In this document: in pieces, positions 56,989 through 64,000 of the stretch | Position numbering within the stretch: the stretch's first letter is position 1 | Layout: each line of letters begins with the position of its first letter | Assembly: GCF_958450345.1 (NCBI RefSeq) | Contig: NC_088780.1 | Coordinates: 92,764,226-92,828,225, forward strand | Reading direction: 5' to 3' | Source: Calliphora vicina | Taxonomy: Eukaryota > Arthropoda > Insecta > Diptera > Calliphoridae | Length of the DNA: 64,000 bases | The notes under the pieces: model-generated | What the model was told of the DNA's origin: nothing | Databases searched by the model: none | Seen by the model: the letters and a program-made list of their open reading frames with translations, nothing else | Program-made: the position numbers and the translations under genes

Positions 56989-57423
56989 TAGAGTTGGGCA
57001 TAATCGTTCTTTTTTTGGTCGTTTTTGTTCAGAACAAATAAATGAACAAGTTCGGTTCGTTCTTTTTGTTCAGTTGTTCACTTCTATTCTGTGGTGTTTG
57101 ATCGAACTAAGTGAATGAACAATTGCTCTCTTAATGTTTTTGCAGTGAACAAAACCAACAGGTCACTTCTGATTTTGGAAAAAGAACATGGTTTTAATAA
57201 TAAAGATAAGAAGAAGGAATTATATAAAATTCAAACAACGTAAATCCCATTTAAAAGCGTTTTCAAAATATAAGTTTCAAATATATACAGTAATGTCAGA
57301 CAACCAAAAGGAATAAAGTGATTAAAAATACCAATAAAGAACAAGATGATTGAACAACTTCACGTTGTTCATTTGACTGAATTGTTCAATTGAACTTGTT
57401 CGTTCATGAACAACCCAACTCTA
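56989..57423. mobile_element. hAT MITE, TAGAGTTGGG ends, 8-bp target duplication
   Basis: TAGAGTTGGGCATAATCGTT at the left and inverted AACAACCCAACTCTA at the right are flanked by exact GTCTCTTC duplications (56981-56988, 57424-57431). Subterminal GAACAA / TTGTTC motifs are dense at both ends. The element is 435 bp and non-coding. Confidence 0.85.
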
Positions 57424-57573
57424 GTCTCTTCGTAATCTATGAACATTTCGACTGACATTATTTAGGGAGTTATTTTGTAAATCTTTGAGAAAATGTTCGT
57501 ATAAATAGTTTTAGTTTTTTAACAATTTGTATGGAAATATTTTTGAGGAGGTGTTTTACAAAATAAGAGTATT

Positions 57574-57704
57574 ATGTGCTGTTTTTCTATAGCAAACGAG
57601 TGCTTTGAGTGGACATTTTACATGTATTTTGTTTTTGTTACAATAACAAAACACAAGTTAAATTTCCACTCAAAGTACTCGTTCGCTATAGAAAAACAGC
57701 ACAT
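57574..57704. mobile_element. 131-bp palindromic MITE
   Basis: ATGTGCTGTTTTTCTATAGC at the left mirrors GCTATAGAAAAACAGCACAT at the right, with the arms continuing through GAGTGCTTTGAGTGGA / TCCACTCAAAGTACTC. Confidence 0.85.
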
Positions 57705-58605
57705 TTATCTTGTGATCTACTTTTAACATAAATATTTCAAATGAAAAATGTTGAAACAAAAACTTAAATAACAGTTTAAAGGATTTTCAATCATTATATG
57801 TATATTTATGTCTGTATAAAGTTTGAAATCTTATATTTTCAAAATATCAAAACATATAATAATGTTTACAATAATCTTATGCAAATTGAGTTTTGTTATT
57901 GCTGTTAGTTGTTATCATCATAGGATTGAGTACCAAAAGTACGAGTGAGTATGAGTACCCGTATGTTTGACAATTAAGTAACAATATTGAATTGATTTTA
58001 GACACTCGAAGGCAAATGAAACATCGAACACACATTAAGCTAAAGTACTCTCAGACTCACATAATGGTTTGCTTGTTTTTCCCCATGTCAGTCGATCTGG
58101 CTGTCTGTTTGTCTGTCTGCCTGCATGTCAGACTATTCAACGATGACGCTCTATGTGAAATGTTATTGTTGCTGTTTGTTTAGTTTGTTGCTGTTGTTGT
58201 TACTGGATGTGATGATATAAATGCTAATAAGCCAGATAGATTTATTTACGAGACATCAAAACATTGTTTATTTGACAATCAATTTATGATTTTAATTGTC
58301 AATATGTCAACAAAAGTTTAGCATAATTGATGAGCAAGGGGATGAGCAAAAACGTAAAAGTATGCTTAAGCGAGAGTGAAAAATAGGCACAATCATAAAT
58401 ATACATACACAACAATAACATTTAAATAGTATTTCAAATATAAATATTTTCACAAGTATCTACCCGGCCCAGACCACTCGAAAACAAAACTCACGCAACT
58501 CTATACATATGTATTTATGTAGGCAGAAATATATTGCACCCCTGTAAAGGGTGATTTTGTTTAAAGTTTACTATGTAAAGACAAAATTTATTATTATAAC
58601 AATTA
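57705..58605. other. Unassigned DNA
   Basis: A GTCTGTCTGCCTGCATGTC stretch near 58100 and a GTTGTTGCTG run near 58180 are low-complexity. No gene. Confidence 0.4.
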
Positions 58606-58732
58606 CCCCCAGTAACACGAAGTCTGGTTATGTGTTAACTAATAGTTATACTGACAGTTTTCATACAAAAATAATTTTAACCGACAGTATAACTGTTAGT
58701 TAACGCTTAACCAGGTTTCGTGTTAATGGGGG
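58606..58732. mobile_element. 127-bp palindromic MITE flanked by TTA
   Basis: CCCCCAGTAACACGAAGTCT at the left mirrors the diverged GGTTTCGTGTTAATGGGGG at the right. The arms go on with AGTTATACTGACAGTT / AACCGACAGTATAACT. TTA flanks both sides (58603-58605, 58733-58735), which is the PIF/Harbinger duplication type; three bases are only suggestive. Confidence 0.75.
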
Positions 58733-58735
58733 TTA

Positions 58736-59274
58736 GAGCTCTAAAAAAGCTTTGGCTTCAATCACTTACTAATATAATTTCAGATTTGAGTGTTATTCAA
58801 AATTGAGGAAATCACTTCCTTGTAATTGGTATAGTAATCTAATTACAAATAACCACGTATCTCCCAAACTACTGCTACGTTTATAGAAAACTTTTATGAA
58901 AATTATATATAAGAATCGATGCTGTAAGATATTTAAATTTATAACCATCCTGTCTGTAAACTGGGTCATTTATTGATAGTGAAAATGTAATATTGTTTCA
59001 ATGTGGAGAGATTTCTCGAAAAGCAATCACTTACAATGAGTTTATATCTAACTCTTAGCAGACTTACAAACCTTGCTTTCTTTTAAAATGTTTAATGTTA
59101 TATGATATATTGTTTGCAAAATGTGTATATTTATTTCAATCAGTTTACGTTTATGTTCAAAATAACGTAACATCACTTTTCATAAGTTTATAAGAGAAGC
59201 AAAAAACGATATAAAATGAAAACTACTTGAGATATTGAAAAAAAAATCTGAATTATGTATAATGAACAAGTAAG
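58736..59274. other. Unassigned AT-rich DNA
   Basis: Nothing recognised. Confidence 0.4.
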
Positions 59275-60010
59275 AGAACTATATTAGGCTGTGCCGAATC
59301 TTATATACCCTTCACCAAAATTTTTTTTGAAGAAAATTTTTTTTTTTTTAATTTTAAAAATTTTTAAAACATTTTTTAAAATTTAAAAAATATTTTTTCC
59401 GATTTTGACCCATTGTAAGTCCAACTTACTATGGTCTTATATACGTCGTTGCAAAGGTCTTTGAAATATCTATCATTAGGTATCCATATTGTCTATATTA
59501 ATGACTTAGTAATCCAGATATACAGTGAGCCTCAAGATAATGAAAATCCTAAAATCAATTCATCGATTCAAATTTACAAGTTTCGGTTTGTTGGAGATTG
59601 AGTTGAATAATAGATTCGGTTCTCAAAAAAAAAGATTTAAGTCGGAATATAATGATTTTTATGATCTTAAAAAAATCAAAAAATCACTGATGTCAAAAAT
59701 CGAGGTCGTCTTGGTTTTTTCCTCATATCTCAGCCATTTGTGGACCGATTTTGCTGATTTTAAATAGGAAACTTCTCGAAAGCATGTCTGGCAGAATTAT
59801 TGAAGATTTGGACCCCGAAGATATCTGGGGTCTTCAGAAAATTGATTTCAAGAGACAGACGGACAGACAGACGGACATGGCTTAATCGACTCCGCTATCT
59901 ATAAGGATCCATAATATATATACTTTATAGGGTCGGAAAATTATATTGTGGAAATTACAAACGGAATGACAAACTTATATATACCCTTCTCAGGAAGGTG
60001 AAGGGTATAA
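59275..60010 (+). mobile_element. Short DINE-like element, complete
   Basis: Starts AACAAGTAAGAGAACTATAT with the near-palindrome TAGGCTGTGCCGAA, then TTATATACCCTTCACC. Ends AAACGGAATGACAAACTTAT and the stem ATACCCTTCTCAGGAAGGTG with AAGGGTAT. It contains ACGGACAGACAGACGGACAT before the tail. It lacks 153-bp units and corresponds to the subtype at 22377-24893. A 167-bp element is inserted inside. Confidence 0.7.
59523..59689. mobile_element. 167-bp mariner-like MITE inside the DINE-like element
   Basis: CAGTGAGCCTCAAGATAATG at the left and AATCACTG at the right interrupt the string CCAGATATAGGTCAAAAAT of the sister copies. TA precedes the left end; the right flank is AT, so the duplication is imperfect. 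The TIR match is short. Confidence 0.45.
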
Positions 60011-60073
60011 AAACTAATCTTACGTTATTTTGAATTATTTCTGAAAACCAAAATAACGTATCAAAACATAAAT

Positions 60074-60195
60074 AACAAGTAAGAAAGTATGACCGACCAT
60101 ATTTTTCTTTTAAAATTTCAAAAATTTATATGGGAGCTTTGACCAATTATGGACCGATCACCATGAAATGAAGTCGTGTCACTTTTAATCTCCGT
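60074..60195 (+). repeat. DINE-like fragment
   Basis: AACAAGTAAGAAAGTATG followed by GGGAGCTTTGACCAATTATG and GGACCGATCACCATGAAATG. Confidence 0.6.
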
Positions 60196-60257
60196 CCATC
60201 AAAAATATTACAATTTTACAAAAAAAAAAAAAAAAAAATGGGTCAAATTTCGAAGGG

Positions 60258-60343
60258 GCGACGTATTCGAAAAATGGGACATGTTTTTTATATCAAAGTA
60301 GGGGCACGAATTCGAAAAATGGGACATGTTTTTTATATCAAAA
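60258..60343. repeat. 45-bp tandem duplication
   Basis: ATTCGAAAAATGGGACATGT and TTTTTATATCAAA occur twice with a period of 45 bp. The small plus-strand frame across it is a consequence of the duplication. Confidence 0.8.
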
Positions 60344-61780
60344 TGTTCTTCGTAAAGATACCTTACAGAAAAAACATGAAACTGTTATATAGTCTTGAAG
60401 AAAGATTTTTTTTAATAAAAAAAAAGTTAAGTCACCTTTTCGCCCAAAAAACAGCAAAATTATACAATTTTTAAATTGAAAATCGTTTATTTTTGGAACC
60501 ATAATTGATATTGCTCTGAAATCTTTTGTATATTATTGGTAATTATTGTCTAAAGCTACGTTTCCGCATACACCGTAATCGGCACCGAAAACAAAATTTC
60601 ATACATTTTCACCGAAAAAAAGAAAAAGTTCGTTTCAGAAATCTGCAACGAAAATTGGGAACGAAACGGCACCGATCAGTAACGAAAAACCTGTCATTTG
60701 CGGCCGGAACGAATACAACGAAATTATTTAAATTATTTTTTTATTTCAAATTTAAAGATAATCAAAATGAATAAAATCTGGTATAAATGATGCCTTTATT
60801 CTGCCTTTTATCCTTTTCTGTGTTCTTTTCTTAAACAAATGTAGTTTTTTAAGGGTATAACGTGTTCTTTTCAAATAATGTTGCCCTATAACCCCGAAGA
60901 TATGCTACACGTTTCACCCTCAATTTTATCAAAGGGTTAGAAATGCAGCATTTTTTAAACAGCAAAATGTATAGTTTTACAACATTTATAAGGTACATAA
61001 AAGAAAATTGCATAAATGGTAATGGTTTTTATTCTATTGTGATCGTTAAAAACGTAAAACATTATGAGGGAATGGGTAACTTTTAATAAATGGTATAAAA
61101 TATGTTGGCAACATTTTGTGTCAGAAAAGAAAACGCCATAAGTTTTTTTTTATCAAAATAAAAGGCTCTGATCTCCTCTTTACTCTCGAGTTTGTCAAAT
61201 GACTCTTACTGAAGTTCAATGTATCCTTACAATAATCAATTTATATTTTTTTCCAACATATTTGCCATCGAACAAATAATTTTGTGTACTTTAGGAAAAG
61301 TACACCCTTTAAAAACTTTGAATTCCTCTGCTGTTCCCAACTCCAATTTAGTAGGATGTACAAGTAGTAAATAATGCATGGAAATTGTTGTGAATTTAAA
61401 TTTAATAAGTGGTATGAGTGCGTAAATACTCTACCCTAGTTATACTTATAAATGAATGAGTGAATGAATGTGTGTAGGTGATACTAGTCAATTTTAAACA
61501 AAACAACTAAAGATTCATCCAATTCATCCTCTACTATGTAGCAAAAAATAACAAAAACAACAACAACTGAATATGAATCTGAAAACAACATTTGGTCATC
61601 AATTTATTTGCACAATAATTGAATGGATTTGATGAGCTTGACATACATACGACACAATCATACAAAATTCAATTGCAATAAAATGTTTGCAATTTTATTG
61701 TAACTCTCTGTATAAATGTCGCCTATTTGTATCTGTGTGTGTATATTTGTTAATATAAGATGAATGTTTATTTTATTATA
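60344..61780. other. Unassigned AT-rich DNA
   Basis: An 82-codon frame at 60526-60774 is rich in Arg/Lys/His because of repeated ACCGAAA/AACGAAA words. No family was recognised and it is probably spurious. The rest is low-complexity. Confidence 0.35.
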
Positions 61781-61804
61781 CACGCACACACACACACACA
61801 CACA
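61781..61804. repeat. CA dinucleotide microsatellite
   Basis: CACGCACACACACACACACA continuing for about 24 bases. Confidence 0.9.
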
Positions 61805-62009
61805 AATATATACATTCAAAATATTTGTGCAATTGTATTTGTTTGTGTGCGACGAGTCCTTTCAAATGAGTGTGAGTGCGTAAAAGCAGAGATATTTTTA
61901 ATAGGATTTATATGAAATATTCTATGATTGGTATGTATGTATTTATTGAAGTGTGCTGCAAGTATTTGTATAAATAATGAAACCCAATGGACAATGTTTA
62001 ATCGGAAAT
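61805..62009. other. Unassigned AT-rich DNA
   Basis: Nothing recognised. Confidence 0.35.
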
Positions 62010-62225
62010 ACAATTGAAAAATTCTGAAATATAATTGGAAATTTCTGGAATATAATTAGAAACTTTTTAAGTATAAATTAAAAATTCTGAAATATAATTC
62101 GAAATTTCTGAAATACAATTAGAAAATTCTTAAATACATTTGGAAAATTCTGAAATATAATTAGAAATTTCTGGAATTTAATTGAAAATTTCTGAAATTC
62201 TATTGGAAATTTCTTAAATTTAATT
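62010..62225. repeat. Tandem array, ~20-bp unit, second locus
   Basis: About ten diverged copies of TTCTGAAATATAATTGGAAA. Unit length and the TTCT...GGAAA frame resemble the array at 203-847. Confidence 0.8.
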
Positions 62226-62337
62226 TTTTTTCCAAAATTTCTTACCATGCAGTGTCAGATTTTGCTAATTTAGGGGGGCTAAACTCAAAACTTTGTTCGT
62301 GTTGTTTTGCTTAAGTTTCAATTCAGTATGAGAGACT

Positions 62338-62496
62338 ATTGAGGAGCCGCAGAACAAAAGGTACTTTTTCGATTTTTTTTACAAATTGATTTTTTGGTAT
62401 TTTTATAATACTTGGGTTGAAATTTTCTAGAAAAAATCAATTTCCCAAAATTTTTAAATTTTCAAAAAAGTACCTTTTGTACTGCGGCTCCTCAAT
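62338..62496. mobile_element. 159-bp palindromic MITE, ATTGAGGAGCCGCAG ends
   Basis: ATTGAGGAGCCGCAGAACAA at the left mirrors TTGTACTGCGGCTCCTCAAT at the right. The arms include AAAGGTACTTTTT / AAAAAGTACCTTT. The middle is AT-rich. Confidence 0.85.
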
Positions 62497-62774
62497 TGTA
62501 CAAATAATAAATAAATGCATATTAAAGTGAAGAAATATGAACCAAAACAAGGTAACGATACTCCGAATTTACAGAAAATATAAATCTAATTCGCAAATCT
62601 AACTGGACAAAATTAATAAATCACGTAGGGTTCACTTCTCACTTATGAATCATATAAAAAATGAGTTCAAATATATAAACGATTATAAAAAACCAACTTT
62701 TTTTTCGCAATGTATTTTGGGAGTTTTTACCCATTCTTCAAAAATTTTCTTTCGTGAAAAAGTAGAAGTCATAC
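62497..62774. other. Unassigned AT-rich DNA
   Basis: Nothing recognised. Confidence 0.35.
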
Positions 62775-63106
62775 TGGAAAAGTGAAAAAATGTATGGCGG
62801 TCGCAAGAATGCGCAAGATGTTTTTGATTTACCTTGAAGTGAACACTTGAAAGATTAACTCAAAAATAGTTTTGCACCGGAACTATCCGGAATAAACAGC
62901 TTTAACTCTACTTGAAAAAAGGAAATATTTTATTTTTTCTTTGGAAAAGTGAAAAAATGTATGGCGGTCGCAAAAATGCGCAAGATGTTTTTGATTTACC
63001 TTAAAGTGAACACTTGGCAGATTAACCCAAATATAGTTTTACAGCGGAACTATGCGGAATAAACAGCTTTAACTCTACTTGAAAAAAGGAAATATTTTAT
63101 TTTTTC
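62775..63106. repeat. 167-bp tandem duplication
   Basis: TGGAAAAGTGAAAAAATGTA begins at 62775 and 62942. Both units hold ATGGCGGTCGCAARAATGCG, GATGTTTTTGATTTACCTT and AATAAACAGCTTTAACTCTA. They differ by about ten substitutions. No frame runs through the unit. Confidence 0.9.
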
Positions 63107-63527
63107 CAATTTCTGATCTTCTCACAAAAAATATTTTTTTTTAATAGTTACAATGGAAATAATTAAATGAAAATTGTTGCATATTTCCTTGAAATGGAGC
63201 TTAATAATAATTAAAAATTATGACAATAAAATCACCGTAGCCTTTTTAATCATAAACCAAAGTCACACAAAAAATACACTTCTCTTTGAAATCTTAATGT
63301 ACCTGTTGACAACAACTGACTTTAAAGCTTAGTTTTTCCTAATCGGAGCTAAAAACCAAAAAAACAAAACATGAATTACAGTTCCCTATTGTATTGAGAA
63401 GCTCATTAAATGATCAGAAGGAATGTTGCCAGACATTTATTTTTTAATTTTGTCCAGCTAGATTTGGAATTTACCACAGTGTGCAGCGGCATGTTCACAA
63501 AATTTGAACAATTATAAAATTCACTCT
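63107..63527. other. Unassigned AT-rich DNA
   Basis: Nothing recognised. Confidence 0.35.
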
Positions 63528-63674
63528 ATAGCTTGATTTGTATAACATCTTTAGTTTCTCTAAAGTCTTTTGGGAAAAGGTTTCCTGATGATCTGGCCTA
63601 AGCAACAAGTGAAATGCGCATAGGAACTAGCTTATCCCCCAACAATAAATGTCAGTGAATTTATCAATAATTGG
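63528..63674 (-). repeat. 148-bp repeat, inverted partner of 45482-45630
   Basis: ATTCACTCTATAG through TTGGGAAAAGGTTTCCTGAT and ATAGGAACTAGCTTATCCCC to AGTGAATTTATCAATAAT is the reverse complement of the earlier copy with roughly 10 percent difference. Confidence 0.8.
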
Positions 63675-64000
63675 GAAATTTAGCACAATTCCTACTATAA
63701 TAACTTTTTTGTTTTTGAATATTTTTTGCCAATTTTTTTTTTTTTTTTTTGTTATTTCAAAGTTTTTATTTTATTTAATAATAGTAATAAAGGCTTTTTA
63801 AGAAATAAGTGAGAATTAGTTTTCCGAGGCGGTTCATGTAAAGCGTTTTATTGTAAGTATATATGGAAAGTGAATCTTTCATGGACTCAAAAATATAGAA
63901 TACCATTTTATTCCAGATTTCTGTTGTCATCACATGATACATAGATATATAACCTATTAATATTACAAAATATTTTTTGCACCTTTTTGCATACACAATA
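63675..64000. other. Unassigned AT-rich DNA
   Basis: A T-run of about 19 bases lies near 63732-63750. Nothing else recognised. Confidence 0.35.

Noticed and set aside
60526..60774. 82-codon Arg/Lys/His-rich frame
   Set aside because: Produced by repeated ACCGAAA/AACGAAA words; no start context or homology recognised.
1..64000. CRISPR arrays, bacterial operons, riboswitches, Shine-Dalgarno sites
   Set aside because: The sequence is eukaryotic with spliced exons; the tandem arrays lack the spacer structure of CRISPR loci.

Overview
This is a strongly AT-rich piece of a eukaryotic nuclear genome. It is most likely from a higher (brachyceran, probably calyptrate) fly. Three things point there: the only recognisable host gene is an M17-type aminopeptidase closest to the Drosophila granny smith / vertebrate NPEPL1 family; the commonest dispersed repeat has the layout of the fly DINE/Helentron-associated elements, with a TTCGGCNGTGCCGAA palindrome at one end and a terminal hairpin at the other; and the rest is a dense mix of hAT, Tc1/mariner, Helitron and jockey-type remnants. 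No bacterial-style operon, rRNA, convincing tRNA or CRISPR array was seen.

Host gene: two consecutive coding exons lie on the minus strand. The penultimate exon is 52131-52241 and the last exon, with the stop codon, is 47715-47846. A 4.28 kb phase-0 GT-AG intron separates them. Everything above 52241 is probably the next intron, because no upstream exon was recognised before the window ends. Everything below about 47.6 kb is downstream intergenic DNA.

Layout: 0.2-0.85 kb, a 20/41-bp tandem array. 1.9-4.3 kb, repeat A followed by a DINE-like element with 153-bp internal tandem units. 5.6-7.5 kb, repeat A interrupted by repeat C. 8.5-11.4 kb, two repeat-D transposons, the first split by a hAT element with an 8-bp target duplication. 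13.1-14.6 kb, an inverted DINE-like copy carrying two small DNA transposons. 15.0-18.1 kb, a decayed hAT element holding a transposase C-terminus and a jockey-type 3' end. 18.4-22.4 kb, repeat C, a third hAT copy and DINE fragments. 22.4-24.9 kb, a four-level nest of elements. 26.6-34.4 kb, DINE-like copies, a second hAT insertion and two non-LTR reverse-transcriptase tails. 35.3-36.6 kb, a Tc1-like element rearranged into a head-to-head palindrome. 37-39 kb, two more D copies. 39.4-46 kb, MITEs, a head-to-head repeat-C pair, a 31-bp minisatellite and a hAT MITE. 47.6-52.2 kb, the aminopeptidase exons and intron. 52.6-64 kb, a mariner MITE, repeat A, a Helitron helicase remnant, a solo LTR inside a hAT-like element, several palindromic MITEs and tandem arrays.

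Apart from the aminopeptidase, no gene is intact. The mobile elements read as fossils, with stop codons and frameshifts in every transposase or reverse transcriptase found. Class assignments rest on terminal repeats, target-site duplications and short protein motifs read by eye. Edges of the old repeats are good to a few tens of bases, while edges fixed by target duplications should be exact.
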